Assembly (NCBI RefSeq): GCF_002836515.1
Contig: NZ_PJBC01000059.1
Coordinates: 124,001-188,000, forward strand
Length of the DNA: 64,000 bases
Origin: Pseudomonas sp. Choline-02u-1
Lineage (GTDB): Bacteria; Pseudomonadota; Gammaproteobacteria; Pseudomonadales; Pseudomonadaceae
Reading direction: 5' to 3'
The position numbers and the translations under genes were made by a program. This document shows positions 42,730 to 51,729 of this stretch, one piece after another. Position 1 is the stretch's first letter. Every line of letters starts with the position of its first letter. The notes under the pieces are model-generated. The model did not search any database. It saw only the letters and a list, made by a program, of their open reading frames with translations, and was not told the origin of the DNA.

Positions 42730-44220
42730 TCAGGCTTTGGCGCGATCGAGCAGGTACTGGGTCAGCAGCGGAACCGGACGGCCAGTGGCGCCCTTGTCCT
42801 TGCCGCCGCTGGTCCATGCCGTGCCGGCGATGTCCAGGTGCGCCCAGTTGAGGTTCTTGGTGAAACGCGACAGGAAGCACGCGGCAGTGATGGTGCCGGC
42901 CTTTGGGCCACCAATGTTGGCGATGTCGGCGAACGGGCTGTCCAACTGCTCTTGGTACTCATCGAACAGCGGCAATTGCCAGGCGCGGTCGTCGGCAGCC
43001 TTGCCAGCGCTGAGCAATTGGTCGATCAGCTCGTCGTTGTTGCCCAGCAGGCCAGACGTGTGCGCGCCCAAGGCGACGACGCAAGCGCCGGTCAGGGTCG
43101 CGATATCGATCACCGCTTGCGGCTTGAAGCGCTCGGCGTAGGTCAGCGCATCGCACAGCACCAGACGGCCTTCGGCGTCGGTGTTGAGGATTTCCACGGT
43201 CTGACCGCTCATGGTGGTGACGATGTCACCCGGACGCGAGGCGTTGCCGCTCGGCATGTTCTCGGCACAGGCGAGGATGCAGACCAGGTTGATCGGCAGT
43301 TTCAGCTCGAGCACGGCGCGCAGGGTGCCGAACACAGAGGCGGCGCCGCCCATGTCGTATTTCATTTCGTCCATGCCGGCGCCCGGCTTCAGGCTGATCC
43401 CGCCGGTGTCGAAAGTAATGCCCTTGCCGACCAGCACGTATGGCTTGTCGGATTTCTTGCCACCGTTGAATTGCATGACGATCAGGCGCGGCGGCTGAGC
43501 GCTGCCCTGGCCAACGGCATAGAACGAGCCCATGCCCAGAGACTTGATCTTCTTCTCGTCGAGCACTTCGACTTTCAGATCCTTGAATTCTTTGCCGAGG
43601 TTCTTGGCTTGTTCGCCCATGAAGGTCGGGTGGCAGATGTTCGGCGGCAGGTTGCCCAGATCGCGGGTGAACGCCATGCCGTTGGCGATCGCGGTAGCGT
43701 GGTTCACGGCGCGCTGCACTTCGGCTTGCGCAGCCTTGATGGTCAGCAGGGTGATTTTCTTCAGGGCGCGCGGTTCGGCTTTCTGGCTCTTGAACTGGTC
43801 GAAGGTGTAGCCGCCGTCGACCAGGGTTTCTGCCAGCAGGCGGGTCTTGCCGTAGCTGTCGCGACCTTTGACGATGACTTCATCCAACGCCAGCACGGCA
43901 TCACCGCCGCCCAGGCCTTTGAGGGTGTTGAGGATGCCGGCAACGATTTTGCGGAACGGACGGTCGCCCAGCTCTTCGTCCTTGCCCACGCCGACCAGCA
44001 ACACGCGTTCGGCTTTCAGGTTCGGCAGGCTGTGCAGCAGCAGGCTCTGACCGACCTTGCCGGCCAGGTCGCCGCGCTTGAGCACGGTGCTGATCGCACC
44101 GCCGCTCGACTCGTCGACCAGTCTGGCGGCGACACCGAGTTTGCGGCCTTCGCCGACGGCAACCACCAGGGTGGCGGTTTTCAACGTTTCTGGGCTAACG
44201 CTTTTTACAACCAGTTCCAT
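42730..44220 (-). CDS. pepA: Leucyl aminopeptidase (M17, PepA)
   Basis: Hexameric dizinc aminopeptidase of 496 residues; in pseudomonads and E. coli it can also bind DNA. Motifs: VGKGITFDTGGISLKPGAGM (metal and catalytic Lys), NTDAEGRLVLCDAL (M17 signature) and IATLTGACVVALG. The start at 44220 (MELVVKS) is chosen over the longer open frame because the family begins here. A structured inverted-repeat element lies upstream. Confidence 0.96.
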   Translation of the reverse strand: MELVVKSVSPETLKTATLVVAVGEGRKLGVAARLVDESSGGAISTVLKRGDLAGKVGQSLLLHSLPNLKAERVLLVGVGKDEELGDRPFRKIVAGILNTLKGLGGGDAVLALDEVIVKGRDSYGKTRLLAETLVDGGYTFDQFKSQKAEPRALKKITLLTIKAAQAEVQRAVNHATAIANGMAFTRDLGNLPPNICHPTFMGEQAKNLGKEFKDLKVEVLDEKKIKSLGMGSFYAVGQGSAQPPRLIVMQFNGGKKSDKPYVLVGKGITFDTGGISLKPGAGMDEMKYDMGGAASVFGTLRAVLELKLPINLVCILACAENMPSGNASRPGDIVTTMSGQTVEILNTDAEGRLVLCDALTYAERFKPQAVIDIATLTGACVVALGAHTSGLLGNNDELIDQLLSAGKAADDRAWQLPLFDEYQEQLDSPFADIANIGGPKAGTITAACFLSRFTKNLNWAHLDIAGTAWTSGGKDKGATGRPVPLLTQYLLDRAKA

Positions 44221-44357
44221 GTCCGGATCCCTGAATGAATGGTCAACACGCAGGCGTTCGACGCTGTCCGCAATCGCCTGCTTATAGATAGAAGAGGCGC
44301 AGGCCAAAGCCTGCGACAAGGGCCGCAGTTTGAACCTCGCTCCCCGCGCCTGACAAC

Positions 44358-44631
44358 CCTAGGGGGCGTTCTCAATTAGTTTTCACACCGCGTTGTCGCC
44401 TTAAAGCCAGCCAGGCAAGGCGCAGGCCGCTGGGAATGGTTGTTCCCTTTCCAAGGCCTGCAACGCAGACTGGCCGGCTTTAAGGCACAACCCGAAGGGC
44501 CGGGCCTGCTGTTGTGCAGGGCTGCGTTGCTCGAAGCTTATTTGGAATGACCAAACCACGCTTCTCGCGCCTTGCCCTGCACAACAGCAGACTCGGCGCG
44601 GTGTGAAAACTAATTGAGAACGCCCCCTAGG
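44358..44631. mobile_element. MITE-like element with 35-bp perfect terminal inverted repeats and two internal hairpins
   Basis: CCTAGGGGGCGTTCTCAATT... (44358-44392) is repeated exactly, inverted, at 44597-44631. Inside are two more dyads: GCCTTAAAGCC / GGCTTTAAGGC (44398-44408 and 44476-44486), with inner stems GCAGGCC/GGCCTGC and GGGAA/TTCCC; and CTGCTGTTGTGCAGGG / CCCTGCACAACAGCAG (44506-44521 and 44575-44590), with inner TTTGG/CCAAA. The whole would fold as a stem carrying two arms. CTAG at both ends could be a target duplication. There is no reading frame for a transposase. It separates the divergent pepA and lptF genes. Confidence 0.75.
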
Positions 44632-44796
44632 TTGTACGATAAGCAAAGGATTACCGAGATGGATGAGTGTGCGCAGTGACAGGCGCACCCAATCACAGGA
44701 TAATGCCGCATCTTTTTTCGACCGCTCTGCATGGCGGGCCGGTCGATGTGTTTGCTTGTTTGGCCGCCTTAGCCTGACAACCCTGGAGTGTCTGGT

Positions 44797-45918
44797 TTGA
44801 TCGTCTTCCGTTATCTGTCCCGCGAAGTCCTGTTGACCCTCAGCGCCGTAAGTGCCGTGCTGCTGGTCATCATCATGAGCGGTCGCTTCATCAAATACCT
44901 GGCGCAGGCTGCGGCCGGTCAGCTCGATCCGGGTTCGCTGTTCCTGATCATGGGCTTTCGTCTGCCGGGTTTCCTGCAACTGATTCTGCCGCTGGGCCTG
45001 TTCCTCGGGATCCTGCTGGCCTACGGTCGCCTGTACCTCGAAAGCGAAATGACCGTTCTTTCGGCCACCGGCATGAGCCAGCAGAAGCTGTTTCGCATGA
45101 CGCTGTTTCCGGCAACGCTGGTGGCACTGGTGGTGGCGTGGCTGAGCCTCGGCCTGGCTCCGCAGGGCGCCAACCAGTTTCAGCTGCTGTTGAACAAGCA
45201 GGACGCGCTCACCGAGTTCGACACTCTCGAACCGGGCCGCTTCCAGGCGCTGCGCGACGGAACCCGTGTGACCTACACCGAAACCCTGAGCGACGATCGG
45301 GTCAATCTCGGCAGCGTGTTCATCTCGCAGAAAAACCTTGGCGCCGATAAAAAGGACCGCGGGATTTCCGTGCTGGTCGCCGAGTCGGGCCGCCAGGAAA
45401 TCCGCCCCGATGGCAATCGCTACCTGATCCTCGACAACGGCTACCGCTATGACGGCAGCCCGGGGCAGGCGGATTACCGCGCCATTCATTACGAAACCTA
45501 CGGTGTGCTGCTGCCCAAGCCGGATGTCAGCGAAGAGGTCACCGACCGCGACGCGATGCCGACCTCGTCCCTGTGGGGCAGCGACGACATCCGTTCGAAA
45601 ACCGAACTGCAATGGCGCATGTCCCTGCCCTTGCTGGTGTTCATCGTGACCCTGATGGCGGTGCCGCTGTCGCGGGTGAATCCGCGTCAGGGGCGTTTCC
45701 TCAAGCTGCTGCCGGCGATCCTTCTTTATATGGCTTACCTGACCATCCTGATTGCCGCCCGCGGCGCCCTCGAAAAAGGCAAGATCCCGCCAGCCCTCGG
45801 CCTGTGGTGGGTACACGCGATCTTCCTGGTCATCGGCCTCGGCCTGCTTTACTGGGAGCCGATGCGCCTGAAGCTGGCCAGCCGTCGCAGCGCCGCGCTG
45901 GAGGTGGCTCGTGGTTAA
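44797..45918 (+). CDS. lptF: LPS export permease LptF
   Basis: Inner-membrane permease of the LptB2FG lipopolysaccharide extractor. It has 373 residues, six membrane helices and a large periplasmic beta-jellyroll domain between helices 3 and 4 (about 125-270). I chose TTG at 44797, giving MIVFRYLSREVLLTLSAVSA as in P. aeruginosa, with GGAG eight bases upstream; a GTG three codons earlier overlaps that ribosome site. It overlaps lptG by eight bases. Confidence 0.95.
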   Translation: MIVFRYLSREVLLTLSAVSAVLLVIIMSGRFIKYLAQAAAGQLDPGSLFLIMGFRLPGFLQLILPLGLFLGILLAYGRLYLESEMTVLSATGMSQQKLFRMTLFPATLVALVVAWLSLGLAPQGANQFQLLLNKQDALTEFDTLEPGRFQALRDGTRVTYTETLSDDRVNLGSVFISQKNLGADKKDRGISVLVAESGRQEIRPDGNRYLILDNGYRYDGSPGQADYRAIHYETYGVLLPKPDVSEEVTDRDAMPTSSLWGSDDIRSKTELQWRMSLPLLVFIVTLMAVPLSRVNPRQGRFLKLLPAILLYMAYLTILIAARGALEKGKIPPALGLWWVHAIFLVIGLGLLYWEPMRLKLASRRSAALEVARG

Positions 45919-46972
45919 ACTCGACCGCTACATCGGCAGCAGCGTGTTCATGGCGATCATCGCCGTGCTGGCAATCATCCTCGGCCTGGCGACGCTGTTC
46001 GCCTTCATCGATGAAATGGGCGACGTCAGCGACACCTACACTTTGATCGACGTGCTCGGTTTTGTATTGCTGACCGCACCGCGCCGGCTCTACGAGATGC
46101 TGCCAATGGCCGCACTGATCGGCTGTCTGATCGGCCTCGGCAGTCTGGCCAGCAGCAGTGAGCTGACGGTCATGCGCGCCGCTGGCGTGTCGATCGGCCG
46201 TATCGTCTGGGCCGTCATGAAGCCGATGCTGGTGTTGATGCTCGCCGGCGTGCTGATCGGCGAATACGTCGCCCCGGCCACCGAGAGCATGGCGCAGGCC
46301 AATCGCTCGCTGGCCCAGGGCAGCGGCGACGCGCAAAGCGCCAAGCACGGCATGTGGCACCGTCAGGGTGAAGAATTCATCCACATCAACGCGGTTCAGC
46401 CGAACGGTCTGTTGTACGGCGTGACGCGCTATCACTTCGACAAGGAGCGCCATCTGCTCAGCTCCAGCTTCGCCAAAAAGGCCGAGTTCGACGGCAGCAA
46501 GTGGCAGCTCACCGACGTTGCCACCACGCTGTTCAAGGACCGTAGTACTGAAGTCGTCAATGCCCCGAGCGAAGAATGGGACGTGGCGTTGAGCCCGCAA
46601 CTGCTCAGCACTGTGGTCATGGCGCCGGAATCGCTGTCGATCAGCGGTCTGTGGGGCTACATCCACTATCTGGCCGAGCAGGGCCTGAGCAATGGCCGCT
46701 ACTGGCTGGCATTTTGGGTCAAGGTGTTGCAACCGCTGGTGACCGCCGCGCTGGTGCTGATGGCGATCTCGTTCATCTTCGGCCCGCTGCGTTCGGTGAC
46801 CCTGGGCCAGCGTGTTTTCACCGGCGTGCTGGTGGGCTTCACCTTCCGCATCGTCCAGGATCTGCTGGGGCCATCGAGTCTGGTGTTCGGTTTCTCGCCG
46901 CTGTTTGCGGTGCTGGTGCCGGCCGCAGTCTGCGCATTGGCGGGCGTCTGGCTGCTCAGACGCGCGGGCTGA
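45911..46972 (+). CDS. lptG: LPS export permease LptG
   Basis: Partner permease of LptF, 353 residues, same six-helix plus periplasmic domain plan (LDRYIGSSVFMAIIAVLAII at the start, LWGYIHYLAEQGLSNGRYWL before helix 4). GTG start at 45911 inside lptF, so the two are translationally coupled. A terminator follows. Confidence 0.95.
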   Translation: MVKLDRYIGSSVFMAIIAVLAIILGLATLFAFIDEMGDVSDTYTLIDVLGFVLLTAPRRLYEMLPMAALIGCLIGLGSLASSSELTVMRAAGVSIGRIVWAVMKPMLVLMLAGVLIGEYVAPATESMAQANRSLAQGSGDAQSAKHGMWHRQGEEFIHINAVQPNGLLYGVTRYHFDKERHLLSSSFAKKAEFDGSKWQLTDVATTLFKDRSTEVVNAPSEEWDVALSPQLLSTVVMAPESLSISGLWGYIHYLAEQGLSNGRYWLAFWVKVLQPLVTAALVLMAISFIFGPLRSVTLGQRVFTGVLVGFTFRIVQDLLGPSSLVFGFSPLFAVLVPAAVCALAGVWLLRRAG

Positions 46973-47004
46973 TGAACAAGCTTTCATTCAGCGCTTGAAC
47001 CCAG

Positions 47005-47037
47005 AAAACGCCTCGGTCGCCAGACCGGGGCGTTTTT
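47005..47037 (+). terminator. Terminator after lptG
   Basis: Stem AACGCCTCGGTC / GACCGGGGCGTT followed by TTT, about 35 bp after the lptG stop. Confidence 0.88.
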
Positions 47038-47145
47038 GCATGCGATCCGGGTGACAGGCGAACGTGACGCTTGCGCCGTGTATCAGGTACAATTCCCGGC
47101 TATTTTTCGGCGGGCCAAGCCTGCAGCCTTTTTGAGTGTTGATCC

Positions 47146-48942
47146 GTGAGTGATTTGAGTCATATCCGCAATTTCTCCATCATCGCCCACATTGACCATG
47201 GCAAGTCGACGCTGGCTGACCGTTTCATCCAGATGTGCGGCGGCCTGGCCGAGCGTGAAATGGAAGCCCAGGTGCTGGATTCCATGGATCTTGAGCGTGA
47301 ACGCGGGATCACCATCAAGGCCCACAGCGTTACCCTCTATTACAAAGCCAAAGACGGCATCACCTACCAGCTGAACTTCATTGACACCCCGGGCCACGTC
47401 GACTTCACCTACGAAGTCAGCCGTTCCCTGGCCGCGTGCGAAGGCGCCTTGCTGGTGGTCGATGCGGGGCAGGGCGTCGAAGCCCAGTCCGTGGCCAACT
47501 GCTACACCGCCATCGAGCAGGGCCTGGAGGTCATGCCGGTCCTGAACAAGATCGACCTGCCACAGGCCGAGCCGGATCGCGTCAAGGACGAGATCGAGAA
47601 GATCATCGGCATCGACGCCACCGACGCCGTTACTTGCAGCGCCAAGACCGGCCTGGGTGTCGACGAAGTGCTCGAGCGTCTGGTGCACACCATCCCTGCG
47701 CCGACCGGCAACATCGAAGATCCGCTGCAAGCGTTGATCATCGACTCCTGGTTCGACAACTACCTGGGCGTTGTTTCCCTGGTACGCGTGCGCCACGGCC
47801 GTGTGAAGAAGGGCGACAAGATTCTGGTCAAGTCCACCGGCAAGGTGCACCTGGTCGACAGCGTCGGCGTGTTCAACCCGAAACACACCGCCACCGTTGA
47901 TCTGAAGGCCGGCGAAGTGGGCTTCATCATCGCCAGCATCAAGGACATTCACGGTGCGCCGGTCGGTGACACCCTGACCCTGAGCTCCACGCCGGACGTG
48001 CCGGTGCTGCCGGGCTTCAAACGCATTCAGCCACAGGTTTACGCCGGTCTGTTCCCGGTCAGCTCCGATGACTTCGAGGATTTCCGCGAAGCGCTGCAGA
48101 AGCTGACCCTGAACGACTCCTCGTTGCAGTACACCCCGGAAAGCTCCGACGCCCTGGGCTTCGGCTTCCGTTGCGGCTTCCTCGGCATGCTGCACATGGA
48201 GATCATCCAGGAGCGCCTCGAGCGCGAGTACGACCTGGACCTGATCACCACCGCGCCGACGGTAATTTTCGAGCTGGTGCTGAAAACCGGTGAAACGATT
48301 TACGTCGACAACCCGTCGAAGCTTCCGGACGTGTCGGCGATCGAGGACATGCGCGAGCCAATCGTGCGCGCCAATATCCTCGTACCGCAGGAACACTTGG
48401 GTAACGTGATCACCCTGTGCATCGAGAAACGCGGTGTTCAGGTCGACATGCTGTTCCTCGGCAATCAGGTGCAAGTCACCTACGACCTGCCGATGAACGA
48501 AGTGGTCCTGGACTTCTTCGACCGTCTCAAATCCACCAGCCGCGGCTATGCTTCGCTGGACTACCATTTCGATCGTTACCAATCGGCTAATCTGGTGAAA
48601 CTGGACGTGCTGATCAACGGCGACAAGGTCGATGCCCTGGCATTGATCGTGCACCGTGACAATTCGCACTTCAAAGGTCGCCAGTTGACCGAGAAGATGA
48701 AAGAACTGATTCCTCGTCAGATGTTCGACGTGGCGATCCAGGCCGCCATCGGTGGTCAGATCGTGGCGCGGACAACCGTCAAGGCGCTCAGAAAGAACGT
48801 ATTGGCCAAATGCTACGGCGGTGACGTCAGTCGTAAGAAGAAGCTGCTCGAGAAGCAGAAGGCCGGTAAGAAACGCATGAAACAGGTCGGCAACGTGGAA
48901 ATTCCACAGGAAGCCTTCCTCGCCGTGCTCAGGTTGGAATAA
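47146..48942 (+). CDS. lepA: Translation elongation factor 4 (LepA)
   Basis: Ribosome-associated GTPase of 598 residues that can back-translocate stalled ribosomes. G motifs: AHIDHGKST (G1), DTPGHVDF (G3), NKIDLP (G4). The C-terminal LepA-specific domain ends in KKLLEKQKAGKKRMKQVGNV. GTG start at 47146. It is 9 bp ahead of lepB, the standard lepA-lepB pair. Confidence 0.98.
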   Translation: MSDLSHIRNFSIIAHIDHGKSTLADRFIQMCGGLAEREMEAQVLDSMDLERERGITIKAHSVTLYYKAKDGITYQLNFIDTPGHVDFTYEVSRSLAACEGALLVVDAGQGVEAQSVANCYTAIEQGLEVMPVLNKIDLPQAEPDRVKDEIEKIIGIDATDAVTCSAKTGLGVDEVLERLVHTIPAPTGNIEDPLQALIIDSWFDNYLGVVSLVRVRHGRVKKGDKILVKSTGKVHLVDSVGVFNPKHTATVDLKAGEVGFIIASIKDIHGAPVGDTLTLSSTPDVPVLPGFKRIQPQVYAGLFPVSSDDFEDFREALQKLTLNDSSLQYTPESSDALGFGFRCGFLGMLHMEIIQERLEREYDLDLITTAPTVIFELVLKTGETIYVDNPSKLPDVSAIEDMREPIVRANILVPQEHLGNVITLCIEKRGVQVDMLFLGNQVQVTYDLPMNEVVLDFFDRLKSTSRGYASLDYHFDRYQSANLVKLDVLINGDKVDALALIVHRDNSHFKGRQLTEKMKELIPRQMFDVAIQAAIGGQIVARTTVKALRKNVLAKCYGGDVSRKKKLLEKQKAGKKRMKQVGNVEIPQEAFLAVLRLE

Positions 48943-48951
48943 TCAGGTCCT

Positions 48952-49806
48952 ATGTCGCTAAATTTCCCGCTGTTGCTGGTCATCGCCGTGTTCGTCTGCG
49001 GCCTGTTGGCGTTGCTTGATCTGCTGTTCCTGGCACCGCGTCGGCGGGCTGCCATTGCCTCGTATCAAGGCAGTGTCAGCCAGCCCGAGCCTGTGGTGGT
49101 CGAGAAGCTGAACAAAGAGCCGCTGCTGGTCGAATACGGCAAGTCGTTCTTTCCTGTGCTGTTCATCGTGCTGGTTCTGCGTTCGTTCCTGGTGGAGCCG
49201 TTCCAGATTCCGTCCGGCTCGATGAAACCGACCCTGGATGTCGGCGATTTCATTCTGGTGAACAAGTTTTCCTACGGCATCCGCTTGCCGGTGATCGACA
49301 AGAAGATCATCGAAGTCGGTGATCCGCAGCGCGGTGATGTCATGGTGTTCCGCTACCCGAGCGACCCGAACGTCAACTACATCAAGCGTGTGGTCGGCCT
49401 GCCGGGTGACACGGTGCGTTACACCGCCGACAAGCGTCTGTTCGTCAACGGTGAGTCGATTGCCGAGAAAATGGTCGGCGCCGAACCGGGCACGCTGGGC
49501 AGCGCTGAACTCTACAAAGAGAAGCTGGGCGCCGCCGAGCACCTGATCCGCAAGGAAATGAGCCGCTATCGCGCCACGCCGGATCGTTCGTGGACAGTGC
49601 CTGCCGGGCACTACTTCATGATGGGCGACAACCGCGACAATTCGAACGACAGCCGTTACTGGGATGATCCGAACATTCCCAAGGACCTGCTGGGCATGGT
49701 TCCCGACCGCAATATCGTCGGCAAGGCCTTCGCGGTCTGGATGAGCTGGCCGGAGCCGAAACTCAGCCACCTGCCGAATTTCTCGCGGGTCGGCCTGATC
49801 AAGTAA
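48952..49806 (+). CDS. lepB: Signal peptidase I
   Basis: Membrane serine protease that removes signal peptides of exported proteins. It has 284 residues with two N-terminal membrane segments (about 5-27 and 62-80), the catalytic Ser in PSGSMKPTL, the catalytic Lys in YIKRVVGLPGD, and the GDNRDNSNDSRYW box E motif. Confidence 0.97.
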   Translation: MSLNFPLLLVIAVFVCGLLALLDLLFLAPRRRAAIASYQGSVSQPEPVVVEKLNKEPLLVEYGKSFFPVLFIVLVLRSFLVEPFQIPSGSMKPTLDVGDFILVNKFSYGIRLPVIDKKIIEVGDPQRGDVMVFRYPSDPNVNYIKRVVGLPGDTVRYTADKRLFVNGESIAEKMVGAEPGTLGSAELYKEKLGAAEHLIRKEMSRYRATPDRSWTVPAGHYFMMGDNRDNSNDSRYWDDPNIPKDLLGMVPDRNIVGKAFAVWMSWPEPKLSHLPNFSRVGLIK

Positions 49807-49889
49807 TCAAACACGGCGCTGTTGACCACAGCGCCGAATGCATTTCTGGAGCCGGCACAATCGGCTTCGCAATCGCCAGGATCTATTTT

Positions 49890-49979
49890 TTGAACACAGC
49901 GTTAATTGTCCCAGGCCTGCGCCGTACCCCGGCGATGGCAGTGGAAACCAGCCACGAACTCAGCGTGGGTAAACCGTGA
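49890..49979 (+). CDS. 29-codon reading frame coupled to rnc
   Basis: TTG start at 49890 with AGGA eight bases upstream; encodes MNTALIVPGLRRTPAMAVET then SHELSVGKP. Its TGA overlaps the GTG of rnc as GTGA (49976-49979). In other pseudomonads a gene for a larger DUF4845 protein may lie at this spot; nothing resembling that protein is seen here. It could be a leader peptide, a gene remnant or chance. Not known to me. Confidence 0.35.
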   Translation: MNTALIVPGLRRTPAMAVETSHELSVGKP

Positions 49980-50665
49980 GCGTTTCTCTAAGCCGTCTCG
50001 AGCGCCAGCTCGGTTACACCTTCAAGGATCAGGAGCTGATGCTGCTGGCCCTCACGCACCGCAGTTTTGCCGGACGCAACAACGAGCGTCTGGAATTCCT
50101 CGGCGATGCCATCCTCAACTTCGTCGCTGGCGAGGCGCTGTTCGATCGTTTCCCGCTGGCCCGCGAAGGCCAGTTGTCGCGTTTGCGCGCGCGCTTGGTG
50201 AAAGGTGAGACGCTGGCCGTACTGGCTCGCGGTTTCGACCTCGGCGATTATCTGCGTCTGGGGTCGGGTGAGCTCAAGAGCGGTGGTTTCCGCCGTGAAT
50301 CGATCCTCGCCGATGCCCTCGAAGCCCTGATCGGTGCGATCTACCTCGACGCCGGCATGGACGTCGCCCGCGAGCGCGTGCTGGCCTGGCTGGCCGGCGA
50401 ATTCGAAGGCCTGACGCTGGTCGATACCAACAAGGATCCGAAAACCCGCTTGCAGGAACATCTGCAATCGCGCGGTTGCGAACTGCCACGCTACGAAGTT
50501 GTAGATATCCAGGGCGAACCGCACTGCCGAACCTTCTTCGTCGAGTGCGAAGTGGTCTTATTGAATGAAAAAAGCCGAGGTCAAGGCGTGAGCCGTCGTA
50601 TTGCCGAACAGGTAGCGGCCGCCGCAGCATTGATTGCCCTGGGCGTGGAGAATGGCAATGACTGA
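49976..50665 (+). CDS. rnc: Ribonuclease III
   Basis: Double-stranded RNA endonuclease of 229 residues that processes rRNA and mRNAs. The RNase III domain has ERLEFLGDAILNFVAGEALF (catalytic Glu and Asp) and ESILADALEALIGAIYLDAG; a double-stranded RNA-binding domain occupies about 155-225. GTG start at 49976 overlaps the stop of a small frame, and the stop overlaps era by eight bases. Confidence 0.96.
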   Translation: MSVSLSRLERQLGYTFKDQELMLLALTHRSFAGRNNERLEFLGDAILNFVAGEALFDRFPLAREGQLSRLRARLVKGETLAVLARGFDLGDYLRLGSGELKSGGFRRESILADALEALIGAIYLDAGMDVARERVLAWLAGEFEGLTLVDTNKDPKTRLQEHLQSRGCELPRYEVVDIQGEPHCRTFFVECEVVLLNEKSRGQGVSRRIAEQVAAAAALIALGVENGND

Positions 50666-51560
50666 TACAAACGCAACTCGCTGTGGCTACGTTGCCATCG
50701 TCGGCCGTCCCAACGTCGGCAAGTCGACGTTGCTCAACCACATCCTCGGGCAGAAACTCGCGATCACCTCGCGCAAGCCGCAGACCACGCGCCACAACAT
50801 GCTCGGCATCAAGACCGAGGGCGACGTGCAGGCGATCTACGTCGACACCCCGGGCATGCACAAGGGCGGCGAAAAGGCCCTGAACCGTTACATGAATAAA
50901 ACCGCTTCGGCAGCGTTGAAAGACGTCGACGTGGTGATTTTCGTGGTCGACCGCACCAAGTGGACCGAAGAAGACCAGATGGTCCTCGAACGCGTGCAAT
51001 ACGTCACTGGCCCGCTGATCGTTGCGCTGAACAAGACCGATCGCATCGAAGACAAAGCCGAGCTGATGCCGCACCTGAGCTGGTTGCAGGAACAGCTGCC
51101 GAACGCGCAGATCATCCCGATTTCCGCGCAGCACGGGCACAACCTCGACGCGCTGGAAAAGGTCATCGCCGATCACCTGCCGGAGAATGATCACTTCTTC
51201 CCGGAAGACCAGATCACCGACCGCAGCAGCCGTTTCCTTGCCGCCGAACTGGTGCGCGAGAAAATCATGCGCCAGATGGGCGCCGAGCTGCCGTACCAGA
51301 TCACCGTCGAAATCGAAGAGTTCAAGCAGCAGGGCAAGACCCTGCACATCCACGCGCTGATTCTTGTCGAGCGTGACGGCCAGAAAAAAATCATCATTGG
51401 CGACAAGGGCGAGCGCATCAAACGCATCGGCACCGAAGCGCGCAAGGACATGGAGCTGCTGTTCGACTCCAAGATCATGCTCAACCTGTGGGTCAAGGTG
51501 AAAGGTGGCTGGTCCGATGACGAGCGCGCGCTGCGTTCGCTGGGGTATGGCGACCTGTAA
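50658..51560 (+). CDS. era: Ribosome assembly GTPase Era
   Basis: GTPase of 300 residues that helps 16S rRNA maturation: GRPNVGKSTLLNH (G1), DTPGMH (G3), NKTD (G4), and a C-terminal KH domain (IIIGDKGERIKRIGTEARKDME). The ATG at 50658 has GGAG seven bases upstream; an ATG two codons earlier is also in frame. It overlaps rnc, as usual. Confidence 0.97.
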   Translation: MTDTNATRCGYVAIVGRPNVGKSTLLNHILGQKLAITSRKPQTTRHNMLGIKTEGDVQAIYVDTPGMHKGGEKALNRYMNKTASAALKDVDVVIFVVDRTKWTEEDQMVLERVQYVTGPLIVALNKTDRIEDKAELMPHLSWLQEQLPNAQIIPISAQHGHNLDALEKVIADHLPENDHFFPEDQITDRSSRFLAAELVREKIMRQMGAELPYQITVEIEEFKQQGKTLHIHALILVERDGQKKIIIGDKGERIKRIGTEARKDMELLFDSKIMLNLWVKVKGGWSDDERALRSLGYGDL

Positions 51561-51594
51561 CAGTCCCGGTTTTCTCATACACCAGAGAACCCTT

Positions 51595-51682
51595 GTGGGA
51601 GCGGGCTTGCTCGCGAAGGCGGGGTATCAGTCGATACATTCTTCGACTGATACCCCGCCTTCGCGAGCAAGCCCGCTCCCAC
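51595..51682. repeat. Paired palindromic repeat, family A, between era and recO
   Basis: Head-to-head family A units, 88 bp, within the rnc-era-recO-pdxJ gene run. Confidence 0.95.
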
Positions 51683-51729
51683 ATTGGGTTTATGTTGACT
51701 CAGGAATGCGTTTCTTCATCGAGAACTCA

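Noticed and set aside
44401..45816. 471-codon open frame on the minus strand over lptF and the inverted-repeat element
   Set aside because: Mostly antisense to lptF; rich in Gln/Arg/His as expected for a shadow frame.
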